Source: CAVQMC01 sp963713505
Lineage (GTDB): Bacteria > Bacteroidota > Ignavibacteria > Ignavibacteriales > Ignavibacteriaceae
Direction: 5' to 3'
NCBI GenBank assembly: GCA_963713505.1
Contig: CAVQMC010000004.1
Coordinates: 62,001-126,000, forward strand
Length of the DNA: 64,000 nt
Both the position numbers and the translations under genes were made by a program. This document shows, piece after piece, positions 39,150-51,679 of the stretch (within the stretch, counting starts at the first letter, position 1; every line of letters begins with the position of its first letter). A model generated the notes under the pieces. That model was not told where the DNA came from, ran no database searches, and was given only the letters and a program-made list of their open reading frames with translations.

Positions 39150-39746
39150 ATGAACCTTGTTGAACGAGCTAAAAATATTTTAATCAGCCCTGCAAATGAA
39201 TGGGAAGTAATTAAAGGCGAAAGCACTTCTGTTTCCGAAATGTTTACAAGTTATGCTTTATTGCTGGCATTAATTCCTGCAATTGCAGGTTTTATTGGTT
39301 ACAGCGTATTCGGAATTAACTTTGGATTTGGTTCTTATAAAGTTCCGGTTGGTACCGGAATTTTATGGGCTGTTCTTACTTATGTATTAAATTTAGCCGG
39401 AATTTTTATAATTGGATTCATAGTAGACGCATTAGCCCCTTCATTCAGCAGTAAAAAAGATATGGTTGCATCAATGAAGGTAGTAATATTCGCATACACT
39501 GCTGCCTGGGTTGCAGGAATTTTTAGTATTATTCCTGTACTTTCTTTTATCGGGATCATCGGCGGTATTTATTCGCTGGTTTTAATGTATATGGGTCTGC
39601 AGAGAGTTAAAGATGTTCCTAAAGATAAGATGATAGGTTACTTCATTGTTATATTAATTGTTGCCATAGTTGTTTACATGATAATTGCTGCCATTGTAGG
39701 AGCAATAGCTTTTAGCGGAATGGCTTTAAGCGGCATGCATTATTGA
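39150..39746 (+). CDS. Yip1/DUF1282-like membrane protein
   Basis: This 198-residue protein begins with NLVERAKNILISPANEWEVI, the typical Yip1 opening in Bacteroidota, and has about five membrane helices (for example LLALIPAIAGFIGYSVFG, YVLNLAGIFIIGFIVDAL and MIGYFIVILIVAIVVYMII). The family has no defined function in bacteria. The start follows AAAGGAGCCTCAT, like two other envelope genes in the window. A strong hairpin terminator follows at 39779, so it is monocistronic. Confidence 0.8.
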   Translation: MNLVERAKNILISPANEWEVIKGESTSVSEMFTSYALLLALIPAIAGFIGYSVFGINFGFGSYKVPVGTGILWAVLTYVLNLAGIFIIGFIVDALAPSFSSKKDMVASMKVVIFAYTAAWVAGIFSIIPVLSFIGIIGGIYSLVLMYMGLQRVKDVPKDKMIGYFIVILIVAIVVYMIIAAIVGAIAFSGMALSGMHY

Positions 39747-39778
39747 AATTTATCAGAACAATCAAATTTTAAAGATTT

Positions 39779-39806
39779 TAAAGCCGCATTTTGCGGCTTT
39801 TTTTAT
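39779..39806 (+). terminator. rho-independent terminator after the Yip1-like gene
   Basis: An AAAGCCGCA/TGCGGCTTT stem with a short T loop is followed by TTTTTTATA. It lies 33 bases after the stop. Confidence 0.88.
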
Positions 39807-39964
39807 AATAATAATTATTTTAATATTTATACTTATGGCAATCTATTTGTTTGTTTTAGAACGATTTGAATTATCACGTAGTTCTGCCTACCTTAAAAGA
39901 AAGATACAGCATTACCGGCTGGCTGAGAAGAAGAGAATATCCTTTATAAAAAAACAGGTTTATA

Positions 39965-40632
39965 ATGAAAGAAAATAATTTTGTTTCGTTAGAGTTTAAT
40001 ATTATTCCTGAAAAAAATATGATTAAAAAATTCGGAAGAGTTTCTGGAAGAAATTAAAAGAAGAAGAACCGTTAGAGAATTTTCTGATAAACCTGTTCCG
40101 ATTAGCATAATTGAAAATTGTATTAAAGCTGCCGGTACTGCCCCGAGCGGAGCAAATTTGCAGCCATGGCATTTTGTCGTTGTTACCGATGAAAATATTA
40201 AAAGAAAAATTAGGATTGAAGCTGAAAAAGAAGAAAAAGAATTTTATAATAAAAGAGCTCCTAAAGAATGGCTGGATGCTCTTAAACCTTTGGGAACCGA
40301 TTCAAATAAACCTTTTCTTGAAACAGCACCGATACTGATTGCAATTTTTTCAAAAAGTTATGATGTTTTAAGTGACGGCAGTAAAGTAAAACATTATTAT
40401 GCTCAGGAATCTACGGGAATTGCTTGCGGTTTTTTAATTACTGCAATTCATCATGCAGGCTTAGCATCATTAACTCATACTCCAAGTCCAATGAAATTTT
40501 TAAACAAAATTTTGAACCGGCCGAATTATGAAAAACCGTTTCTTACTTTTAGTTGTCGGTTATCCTTCGGAAAATACTAAAGTGCCTAATATAAGCAAGA
40601 AATCTTTAGAACAAATATGCACCTTTCTTTAA
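39965..40632 (+). CDS. nitroreductase family protein, iodotyrosine-deiodinase-like (two frameshifts)
   Basis: Repairing two lesions gives a 221-residue flavoprotein. It opens [20 protein letters not shown], then [21 protein letters not shown] (the FMN-binding Arg cluster), [56 protein letters not shown] and [12 protein letters not shown]. This order is that of the BluB/iodotyrosine-deiodinase-like nitroreductases, which reduce aromatic or halogenated compounds with FMN. The lesions are in an A-run at 40025-40030 and at 40545 (CTT-A-CTT); skipping a base at each restores the N-terminus and the C-terminal [18 protein letters not shown]. The real substrate is unknown. Confidence 0.82.
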
Positions 40633-40741
40633 TTTATTTTTGATTATCAACACAATACCCGCCTTTGAAATTTAGTTTCTGTTCGAACTAACATTACAAT
40701 TTAAATTCTTTTTTATTTTCAAATAAAACCCAATTAATTAA

Positions 40742-42073
40742 ATGATAGACGAATTAGAAAAACCTGTCGAAGAAGTTTACAGTATACTGAGTGGTGATGA
40801 TGATTCGGACAGAGCATGTAAAGCTATTCCGGATGATGCATGTAAACATGAGCCGAAGAATTATCTGCTTAATGTATTAAATGGTTCCGCAACAAAATTA
40901 GCTGAGCAATTAGCGGGACCGAATTTAGTTTTACCGTGGCTGTTAAGTGTTTTAAATGTGCCTGCTTTTTTAATTGGATTTTTAATGCCTGTTAAACAGA
41001 CCGGCTCGCTTCTCCCGCAGTTGTTTGTGGCAGGACAAATTAGAAAATATAAAATTAGAAAATGGTTTTGGGTAAGTGCAGGTATTACCCAAGCAGTGAT
41101 GCTTTTATTAATGGTTTTATCAGCCGCATTTTTCTCCCCAGTTTTGGCAGGAATTGCAATTGTTATTTTACTTGCACTTTTCAGTATTGCAAGCGGAGTT
41201 GGTTCGGTTGCTTTTCAAGATGTTGCCGGAAAAACTATTGATAAAGGTGTAAGAGGACATATGCTTGCAAACCGTGCAACAATTGGAGGGGTTCTTACCA
41301 TCGCTGCAGGGATCGTTGTTAAATCAACTATTAAAGGAAGCGAAGAAGTTTCCTCTTACTTTATACTATTTTTTATTGCTGCGGGGTTGTGGGTTTTCGG
41401 AGCCTTAGTATTTTCTTTTATGAAGGAAACTAGCGGTGCTTCAGACGGCGGGAAAAATGCTATTGATGAGGCAAAATTCGGATTTAAACTTTATAAAGAA
41501 GTTAAAGGATATAGAACATATTTATTTTCAAGAGCATTACTTTTATCGATTGAAATTGCCACTCCTTTTTATGTAATTCATTCAAGAAAAATTCTAACTG
41601 CAAATGTTGAATCATTAGGAATACTTGTTGTGTCTGTTGGATTGGCAAAAGTTTTAAGCAGTCCGTTTTGGGGTAAGTTTTCTGATGTATCCAGCAGAAA
41701 AGTTCTTATCATCAGCGGACTAATGGGAGCTTTTACAGGTATAGTTGCATTAATAATAGGTTTTCTTCCGGAACAGATCCAAAGTCCTTATTTATATGGA
41801 ATTGTTTTTTTGCTTATCGGATTTTCAGAATCCGGCGTTAGGCTTGGAAGAAAAACATATTTAATCGATGCTACAACTCAAAAAAACAGGGCAACTTATG
41901 TAGCGTTTGGAAATTCCATTATTGGAGTTATAACAATTATATCCGGTTTAATAGGATTAATTGCTCAATATATTAGCATTGATGCAGTAATAATTTTATT
42001 AATTGCTCTCGGTATTTTAGGATCTTTAATAAGTCTTAATTTACCCGAAGCATCGGAAATGATTAAGAGTTAA
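40742..42073 (+). CDS. MFS-type transporter
   Basis: The 443-residue protein has a soluble N-terminus of about 55 residues followed by roughly 11-12 membrane helices. The segments QDVAGKTIDKGVRGHMLANRATIGG and FWGKFSDVSSRKVLIISGLMG lie in cytoplasmic loops, where the latter resembles the MFS G-K-x-S-D-x-x-x-R-K-type motif of the second half. The N-terminal domain has four acidic-flanked Cys (RACKAIPDDACKHEP region, two Cys). The substrate is not predictable. It ends inside the 3' end of the convergent Kef-type gene (11-base overlap). Confidence 0.75.
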   Translation: MIDELEKPVEEVYSILSGDDDSDRACKAIPDDACKHEPKNYLLNVLNGSATKLAEQLAGPNLVLPWLLSVLNVPAFLIGFLMPVKQTGSLLPQLFVAGQIRKYKIRKWFWVSAGITQAVMLLLMVLSAAFFSPVLAGIAIVILLALFSIASGVGSVAFQDVAGKTIDKGVRGHMLANRATIGGVLTIAAGIVVKSTIKGSEEVSSYFILFFIAAGLWVFGALVFSFMKETSGASDGGKNAIDEAKFGFKLYKEVKGYRTYLFSRALLLSIEIATPFYVIHSRKILTANVESLGILVVSVGLAKVLSSPFWGKFSDVSSRKVLIISGLMGAFTGIVALIIGFLPEQIQSPYLYGIVFLLIGFSESGVRLGRKTYLIDATTQKNRATYVAFGNSIIGVITIISGLIGLIAQYISIDAVIILLIALGILGSLISLNLPEASEMIKS

Positions 42074-44030
42074 GTAGTTCAATTGCATTATCAACCGATT
42101 TATGATTTCCGGTAATTACGAGTGTATCTCTATATAAAACTTTTTCTTTAGGCCCCGGGTTAGTTATAGGAATGTTATTTCTAATAATAGCAATTATTGT
42201 CGCATCTGTTTTGGCCCTTAAATTTATTTCTTCCAGCATTTTATTGATGTTTTTGTTTTTCTCATTTACAAAATAAGTCTCAGTCAATCCTGCGGCTAAG
42301 ATTTCATCAATATTAATTAATGGATGCGGCTCTTCATTTTCTTTAAGCAATAATTTATATGATTCTTGTCTGAATAAATTAACTTGTTGTTGAATTATAT
42401 TTAAAGGAATATGATAATGTTCTAATACATTTTTAAATATCTGTAAAGAAGTTTCAAATTCTTCAGGTATAACAAAATCCGCACCTAATTTTTTCAATTC
42501 ATTCATTTCACTTGCATACCTTGTACGGATGACTGTATAAATATTTGGATTTAATTTTTTTGCATGACTCAACCCTATTTTTATTGAATTAGGATCTGAA
42601 ATTGCGAAAACAATTATACTTGCATTTTCTATATGTGCATTTTTAAGTATTTCTTCTCTTGCTATATCACCGTAAATTATTTTTTCACCTTTTAGTTTTT
42701 CATTTTTTACCGTCTCCGGATTTAATTCAATTACCAGATAACTGATTCCCGTTTCGCCAAGCACCCTTGCCAGATTTCTGCCGTTAAGTCCAAAACCAGC
42801 TATTATAACATGATCGTTTAGTTTATTATTATTTTTTTCAGTTGAAGATAAATTAAATTCATTGGTAATAAGTGAATTATATGAAATGACATTTCCTAAT
42901 TTCAATAAGAATGGAGTTAGAATCATTGTAAAAATTGACGAAGCAATTAAAACATTATAAAATTCACCGTCTATTAAATTATAACCAAAACCGGCTTGTG
43001 CCGTAATAAAAGAAAACTCGCCGATTTGAGCTAAGCCCAAACCCGCAGTTAATCCTACTCTAATTGGATACTTAATAAATCTTACTATAATTAAAATAAT
43101 TCCCGATTTAACAATTATTAATGCTGCACAGAAAATTAAAAGAAGTAAAGGATTTGATATTACAAAACTTATGTTAAGAAGTAATCCTATTGATACAAAG
43201 AAAATACTGTTAAATGCATCTTTAATCGGTATAATATCTGCAACAACCTGATGATTAAATTCAGATTCGGATAAAATTAATCCGGCAATAAAAGCTCCTA
43301 GAGCAAATGATAAACCAATATTGTTTGTAATATACGCTGTGCCCAACAATAAAAGTATAATTCCAACTGTAAAAGCTTCGCGTAATCTTAGTTTTGCCAA
43401 TTGGAATAAAGTATCTTCGGCATTAAAAATCTAGCAAGTAAAATAATTATTGCAAGTGCTCCAAATGCATAAACAAGCTGTAATAAAAATATCGATGAAG
43501 GATAGATTAGATCCAGCGCCCAACACAGGAAGCAAAAGAAAAATAGGAACAATTGCTAAGTCTTGAAAAATCAGAATGCTTAATGAAATCTTTCCGTGAG
43601 GGGTTTCGAGTTCATTTTTATCAGATAATAATTTTAAAACAACAGCAGTACTGGAAAGACTCACCAGTATACCGAAGAAGATTGCTTGTTTTACAGGAAT
43701 ACCGAATAAATAAAATATAAAAGCAGAAACCGATAAAGTTAAAATTACTTGTGAACCGCCGGCAGCAATTAATAGCTTTTTCATAGCAATTAATTGTTTA
43801 ACGGAAACTTCCAAACCAATACCGAACAATAAAAGTATTACGCCTATTTCGGCCATTACTTCTATGTTCCCTGTCTCGGATATTAATTTAAATCCATAAG
43901 GACCTATTAAAATACCTGCGGCAAGATAACCAACTATACTTGGAATATTTAATTTTTTAAATAGGAATATTATCGGGATTGAAACCAGTAAAATTATTAC
44001 TATGTCTTTTATGATGGGTAAGTCATGCAT
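42063..44030 (-). CDS. Kef-type cation:proton antiporter with TrkA-N and TrkA-C domains (two frameshifts)
   Basis: The N-terminal ~375 residues are a CPA2 antiporter domain of about 12 helices (for example FLFKKLNIPSIVGYLAAGIL, ALGAFIAGLILSESEFNHQV and GLGLAQIGEFSFI). They are followed by a Rossmann TrkA-N domain (HVIIAGFGLNGRNLARVLGE...VIELNPE, GDIAREEILKNA) and a TrkA-C domain (DTLVITGNHKSVDNA). This is the KefB/KefC plan; it probably exports K+ in exchange for protons, with NAD(H)-type control by the Rossmann domain. Frame breaks at about 43498 (TCC-T-TCA) and 43403-43411 (CTT-TA-TTC) are in a single conserved helix region. The first needs one base skipped, the second one added or two skipped. 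Both copies of the KTN fold are intact. Confidence 0.82.
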
Positions 44031-44149
44031 TTTGATTAACTCAACATCAAAAATTATAAAACTTGCCTATACTTAATATATTAACTAATTTCTTTGAAAA
44101 ATAGCACTGATGTAAAATCTGCAATAAATAAATTTAACCCGGAGAAAAA

Positions 44150-45581
44150 ATGAATCATAAAATAAGTGAAAAAAGAGAAGAAAGTTTTTTTAATGATGTT
44201 TTGCAATATTTTGAAAAAGCTGCTTCATTTACTAAACATCCCGACGGACTGTTAAACCAGATAAAATACTGTAACAGCGCATACAGGTTTAAATTTCCTG
44301 TTAGAATTAAAAATGAAATTGAAGTAATAGTAGCTTACCGTGTTGAACATAGTCATCACAAGTTACCGGTTAAAGGGGGAATAAGATACAGCATTGCAGT
44401 GAATCAGGATGAAGTAATGGCATTGGCTGCCTTAATGACTTATAAATGTGCTGTTGTAAATGTACCGTTCGGCGGAGCAAAAGGCGGGGTTAGAATAAAT
44501 CCAAAACAATATACCTCTGTTGAACTTGAAAATATTACCAGGCGTTATACTTCCGAATTAATTAAGAAAAATTTTATAGGTCCGGGCGTTGATGTACCGG
44601 CTCCTGATTACGGAACAAGCGGCAGGGAAATGGCCTGGATTGCCGATACATTTGCGGCTTTTAATCCGGGACAATTAGATGCAAATGCCTGTGTTACAGG
44701 AAAACCATTAAGCCAAGGCGGAATTAAGAGGTAGAACAGAGGCAACCGGAAGAGGAGTTTATTTCGGAGTGCGTGAAGCATTAAACAATAAAGAGGACAT
44801 AAAGAAACTTGGATTAACAACAGGAATTGAAGGAAAGAAAGTTGTTGTTCAAGGATTGGGAAATGTCGGATTTCATACTGCAAAATTTTTCCAGGAAGCT
44901 GGTGCGGTTATAATTGCGATTGCAGAATATGAAGGAGCAATTTTCGATGCAAAAGGATTAGATGTTGAAGAAGTGTTTAAGCATAGAAGAGAATCCGGTT
45001 CAATTTTAAATTTTAAAAAAGCCAAAAATATTAAGAATACTCATAAAGCTTTAGAAATACCATGTGATATTTTAATTCCGGCCGCTTTGGAAAATCAGAT
45101 CAATACAGAAAATGCCGAAAGAATAAATGCTAAAGTAGTTGCAGAGGCTGCAAACGGACCTGTAACTCCAACTGCAGAAAAAATTCTTTCAAAAAAAGGA
45201 ACGATGATAATTCCCGATTTATACTTAAATGCCGGAGGTGTAACAGTTTCATATTTTGAGTGGCTTAAAAATTTGTCTCATGTAAGATTCGGAATGATGG
45301 GAAAAAGATATGATGAAAAGTTAAACAGGACGCTGGTGCATTCAATTGAGCATGCAATAGGAAAAACACTCAATGCTTCAGCAAAAAAAATAATTATTCA
45401 TGGGGCAGATGAAATTGATTTGGTAAATTCCGGATTGGAAGAAACTATGGTTAATGCATATAATGAAATAAGGGAAACATGGAAGGGCAATAAAAAAATT
45501 CATGATTTAAGAACCGCAGCTTTTGTAAATGCAATAAATAAAATTGCAAATGATTACAGAGCGCTTGGAATATTTCCTTAA
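44150..45581 (+). CDS. glutamate dehydrogenase-family protein, 476-residue type (one frameshift)
   Basis: This Glu/Leu/Phe/Val dehydrogenase has [21 protein letters not shown], the catalytic-Lys segment [14 protein letters not shown], the [18 protein letters not shown] block, and a dinucleotide fold with [17 protein letters not shown]. The frame breaks at about 44729 (AAG-A-GGT); skipping one base restores [19 protein letters not shown] and 476 residues. The length and the [12 protein letters not shown] form match the larger hexameric (mitochondrial-like) NAD(P) group. It deaminates glutamate to 2-oxoglutarate or the reverse. It diverges from Kef and converges with the next gene, 10 bases apart. 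It is the only plus-strand member of the cluster. Confidence 0.85.
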
Positions 45582-45591
45582 TAAATTTCTG

Positions 45592-46840
45592 TTATACCCA
45601 GCCTCTTAATTTACAAGCTTCGGCTACACGGGCAACACCGACAACCATTGCTCCAAGCCTGGGATGAACCTTCTTCTCTTTAACGGCTTCCTGTACTGTA
45701 TGATATGCTTTGGTTATTTTTCTGTCCAGTCTTTCTTGAACTTCCTCTTCTTCCCAGAAATATGAATATTTATCCTGCACCATTTCGAAGTATGAAACAG
45801 TTACTCCCCCTGCACTTGCCAAAATATCGGGGATTACATGAATATTTTTTTTATATAATATTAAATCAGCTTCTGGAGTTGTTGGTCCGTTTGCAAGTTC
45901 ACATATAACCCTGGCTTTAATTTTATCAGCATTATATTTTGTAATGGAATTTTCTAAAGCAGCCGGATAAAGAATTTCAACATCTAAACTTAAAAGATCT
46001 TCATGCGGAATTTGTTTGGAACCCGGAAAATTCAAAACAGTTCCTGTTTTTAATTTATGCATAACTAGTTCTTTTGGATCAAAACCATTTGGATTATAAA
46101 TTGCTCCTCTGGAATCGCTGACTGCAACTAATTTTCCTCCGCCTAAAATTTCCTGATGAAGTAAAGCAGCTCTTTGTCCTGCATTTCCAAAGCCTTGTAT
46201 TGCAAAGCTTTTCATTGGATCGAATCCGTAAGTATTACAAGCTTCTCTTACAGAAATTACTCCGCCTCTTGCAGTTGCATCCCGTCTTCCTTCTGTTCCG
46301 CCGATTTGTTTAGGTTTATCAGTTAATACTCCCGGTTGATGCATATTTATAATAGTTTCATACTCATCCATCATCCAGGCCATAGTTTGAGGATTAGTAT
46401 AAACATCAGGTGCAGGAATATCTTTATCGGCACCAATTAAAGGAGCCGCTGCTCTAATATATTCCCTTGATAAATTCTCAAGTTCTCTTAACGACATTTT
46501 TTTAGGATCACATTTAACTCCGCCTTTCCCGCCGCCCAATGGCAAATCAACAACAGCGGTTTTCCAGGTCATCCAGCAACTTAATGCGCGTATTGTATCC
46601 ACTGTTTCTTCTGGATGAAATCTAATTCCGCCTTTTGCAGGGCCTCTTGCAAAATTATATTGAATTCTATAGCCTTGAAATATCTTTACTCTTGCCGTTA
46701 TCCATATTAACATGGAGTGTAAAATTAAATTCACGCTGGGGTACACTTAATAAATTAATTGTTGCTTCATCCAAATTCAGAATTTTTGCAGCATCTAAAA
46801 TCTGCTGCTGAGCAACCCGGAAAGAATTATATGAATCCAT
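45592..46840 (-). CDS. glutamate dehydrogenase, archaeal/RocG-like 415-residue type (one frameshift)
   Basis: From ATG 46840 the protein starts [20 protein letters not shown], then breaks at about 46690 (AAG-A-GTA). With one base skipped it runs on as [20 protein letters not shown], with [15 protein letters not shown] (catalytic Lys), [21 protein letters not shown], and the NAD fold [16 protein letters not shown]. The repaired length is 415 residues, that of the RocG/GudB and archaeal GDHs, often NAD-dependent and catabolic. It is the last gene of the minus-strand cluster and starts 26 bases after a small zinc-ribbon gene. Substrate specificity (Glu against Leu/Val) cannot be settled from motifs alone. 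Confidence 0.85.
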
Positions 46841-46865
46841 TTTCTATTCCTTTGGTTTTAATGAA

Positions 46866-47063
46866 TCAATTACAGGAATCTTCCGGAGGATTTTCCTGAA
46901 TCGGAGTATCCAGAATAATTCTATACCAGCAATTATTACAAACTAAAACTCTGTCTACACTTAATAAAACTTGCTGCCATGGGCTTAGTGGTTGACCGCA
47001 GTGAGGACAGGCATCAAGTATTTCATCATTATCTTTTTGAATTTCTTTATCCAATTTTCCCAC
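46866..47063 (-). CDS. small zinc-ribbon protein in the dehydrogenase cluster
   Basis: This 65-residue protein starts at GTG 47063, 17 bases inside the 3' end of the large receiver/PPDK_N gene, so its translation is probably coupled to that gene. It has two CxxC pairs, CPHCGQ (about residue 19) and CNNC (about 42), spaced like a zinc ribbon, and charged ends. No family is recognised. It lies between the receiver/PPDK_N protein and the 415-residue glutamate dehydrogenase on the same strand, with 25 bases to the latter. A role in assembling or regulating one of them is possible but unproven. Confidence 0.6.
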   Translation of the reverse strand: MGKLDKEIQKDNDEILDACPHCGQPLSPWQQVLLSVDRVLVCNNCWYRIILDTPIQENPPEDSCN

Positions 47064-50058
47064 CCGGTTTAAATATTATACCTTTTTGTTTATACCCATT
47101 CATTTTAATTACTATCGGCTTATTAAACCTTATCAATTTCGTATATTCATATTTTTGGAATAACATTTTGTTCCAACAGCCAGATCCAATTTATGTTGCC
47201 TTTATCTTTTTTATGATCTACATTAAAATATCCAATCATAAATGAAGTAATATTTTGGAAGAAATGCGAACCCTGGGAAGGTTCAACAGAAAATTCTTTA
47301 AAGCCGGTTTCGACAATAGCCCTGGCACCTGCAATTTGTTCCCAGTTAACAGGAATTCCCAGCCAGGGATCTAAAGTTCCCCAGCGTCCCATTCCAATTA
47401 ATAGATAGGGTTTATTCTGTTCAATTAAGTTGACTATTAAATAAGCTAACTTCTCTGGCAACTTCCCGGCTTTTTGACTGTCGAATAAATCAGGATCTAC
47501 AAAAACTATATCATAAATATCATTGATAATTCCGTTCCCTAAAACTTGGTCGCTGTAGCAGATCATTTCATCAAAATCATAATTCTCAATTACTAGTTCT
47601 TCATTCTCTCTGTTGATGACGAGCGGACGCATTTGTAGTATTCCGAATTCTTTTGGGAACCGGGGGCATAGTCATATTAACAGCAAATTCAATTTCAATG
47701 GGGGTTCCCATTCCCCAAGTGCCCATATCTAATAGAAGTTCAATGATTTTGGGTAAGCGGAAAAATTTTATGTCTTAATATTGGTCCGAAAGTTATAACT
47801 CTTGTACCTGCTCTTGCTAATCCGTCTGTGATTGCATCGTTTTCTTTTGAATAAGTTGAGCCTACATAATTTAAAGTTCCATCTTTTTCCGCAACTGCTA
47901 AATTAAATTGATTGATTAACAAATCGTGGGTTTCATAACCAAAGTTGGACTCACTTTTTAACTCAAGAGCATAGAAATCATGCTGACTGTTATTCAAAGA
48001 TTCTTCTGTTGAATAGAATTGAATTAAATCGCCCGGATATTTTGGACAGAATATTACGGTATTTCCTCCGTCTACTACTGTTTTTCCTAAACCAAGCGCA
48101 ACGGAAACTATTCCGTCTTCAGCCTTTTGGGGTGCTATTGGATAAAAGTTATATGATTTTGCGACTCCGGAGACAACAGGATAAAATCTTTTGTTATGTT
48201 CATTGCCTACCATTTTTTGAATTATAACTGCCATCTTTTCTTCTTCAAGACGATAGGAAGTTATCTTCATATAGTTTTTTGCACCCTGATAGAAAGTCGA
48301 AGCATAAACTCTCTTTATAGTATTTAATAAATCACTTAATCTTAATAACGGATTATGATGTTCGTTAGGAAGCATGTAAGTTTCATAAACTCCGGCAAAC
48401 GGATGATACTGCGAATCTTCAAGTAAACTGGATGATCTTACTGCGAGGGGAGTATGAACAATATCTAAAAATGCTGCTAGGTCTGCTAAGATTTCCTCAG
48501 GAAATTTTTCAGCCTCTAAAAATCTTTTCGTGATTTCATTATCATCTGTACAATCAAGAGCGAATTTTCTTAAATTATTTTCTTCAAGAAATTCATCAAA
48601 AACATTTGTTCCGATCACAACAGCAGAAGGAACATAAATTACTGTATCTTTAAATTGATCCCGGACATTGTAATTATTTATTAAAGTGTTTACGAAACCT
48701 AGGCCTCTTGCTTTACCTCCTAAAGAACCTCCGCCTATTCTTGCAAAACTGCTGTTGGGATCAAAAGAATCTTTTTGAAAATCTGCGATAATTCCTCTTT
48801 GCCGATGTTTCTATAACTGTGTAATTGTTTAATGAGATCCTGCCGCAGATCCTCAAATGTTGCATAGTCGGATATTTTTCTTGGCCGTAATTGATGCGCC
48901 AGCCAAAATTCCGTGCGGGCTTTTAACCAATTTGAAAAGTGATTTCTTTCTCCGTGATAAGCGATGCTTTCAGATGGAACTAATTTCAATTGATTCTCTA
49001 ATTCACGTAAGTTGTTTGCTCTTCCAACTTCAGTACCATCGGGCATTCTAAAAATAAATTCACCAAAACTGAAATGATGCTTCATAAACTGGCGCATTTC
49101 ATTTATTAATAATGGAGAATCTTTATGCACAAATGAAGTTCCGATTGTTTTAGCTTCACTTTCAATATTTATGTTGTTGGTTAAAAGCAGTATAGGAATA
49201 TCGGAATGTTCTTTTTTTACGTTTTTTGCAAATTCAATTCCAGCATGCGGATCGTGAACTCCGTTATGAGGAAAATCTACATCGGAAATAATCCCAAGAA
49301 TAAGGTCTTTATACTTTTGATAATAACCCCAGGCTTCTTCATAATTTGTGCATAAGTAAGATTTTAGGGCGTGCACGCATTCTTAAAAATTTATGAGAAA
49401 GATTGATCCCTTCAGATATCAATCTTTGAGATTGATTAAGAATTTCCGTATAGATTGCAGGCAGAAATGAGGAGTAATACTTAACATTATCTTCTATAAA
49501 AAGTATTACCTGAACTCCGACCAGCCTGCTGTCATGATCAACATTAATATTATCCTCAAGATATTTTACGATTGCAATTATAATTCTGAAATCGCCCTGC
49601 CAGATAAATATTTTATCGAAATAAGAAATTTCAGGATTAAGAAGGAGGTATTTTAATTCTTTATTATCATGAGCAAGTAGAACAACAGGAATATTTAATC
49701 CTGATGATTTTACAAGTTTCGCAAAATTTATCGGATGCATATCTTCGATGTGAAGAGTAGTAATAATAAGATCGAATCGTTTTTCTTCTTTTGCCAGAGA
49801 TATTGCTGCAGATCCCCTGGAGACTCTGGTAAGTTCCGGTGAATGACTTAAATTCAATCCCTGGTATTCGTTTCTTATCAATTCGTATAATCTGCCGTCT
49901 TCTTCAAATAAGTATAAATCATAAAGGCTGGACACTAACAGAATATCACGAATTCTGAGACGCATTAAATTTTGAAAACCCTGGAAGCGGTTTCCGTAGC
50001 CATGTTCAACCCAGAAATCCCCGAAATTATTTATTATTGAGTCATAACTTCTTTTCAT
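47047..50058 (-). CDS. receiver-receiver-PPDK_N (ATP-grasp) protein, copy 1 (five frameshifts)
   Basis: This is a ~1000-residue paralogue of the 51680 gene. It begins MKRSYDSIINNFGDFWVEHG. Receiver domain 1 is degenerate. Receiver domain 2 has IEDN, an acceptor Asp in ISDVDF, and Lys in FVHKDSP. The PPDK_N half has GGGSLGGKARGLGF, VRSSSLLEDSQYHPFAGVYE and MGTPIEIEFAVN...LQMRPLV. Frame breaks are at about 49353 (CTT-A-TGC), 48808-48810 (one A missing, or two extra), 47754 (CTT-A-CCC), 47651-47654 (AAAA) and 47152-47156 (AAAAA). The paralogue shows the correct reading at each. No phosphohistidine domain follows. The stop (47047) lies inside the next zinc-ribbon gene. It is intact only after five repairs, so decay is possible. 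Confidence 0.75.
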
Positions 50059-50175
50059 TATTAAAGCATTTATTTATGAAAATATATTTCCCCGTAAAAA
50101 GTAGATGTATTATAGTTATTAAAAATTACTATTAAAAGAAAGTGAAACCGGAATAGTTATTAATTACAAAATATT

Positions 50176-50202
50176 GCCTGCTCTCAATTAAGGAGAGCAG
50201 GC
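50176..50202 (-). terminator. hairpin terminator after gdhA copy 1
   Basis: A 10-bp perfect stem GCCTGCTCTC/GAGAGCAGGC with a 7-base loop, 19 bases beyond the stop of the gdhA gene on the minus strand. The flank on that strand (AATATTTTG) is only weakly T-rich, so it may be an attenuator or mRNA stabiliser. Confidence 0.65.
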
Positions 50203-50220
50203 TAAGAGTAACTGTTAATA

Positions 50221-51591
<1,371 letters not shown>

Positions 51592-51679
51592 CTATATTGG
51601 TTGAGTTGGATTAATAATGCGTTGAGGCATATTTAGAATAACGCATTATCTTTATATATTATTAAAGGGAACAGGAAGC

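Noticed and set aside
47047..50058. Reading the receiver/PPDK_N copy 1 as several independent proteins
   Set aside because: The nearly intact paralogue at 51680 covers all pieces in order; the breaks are single-base differences.
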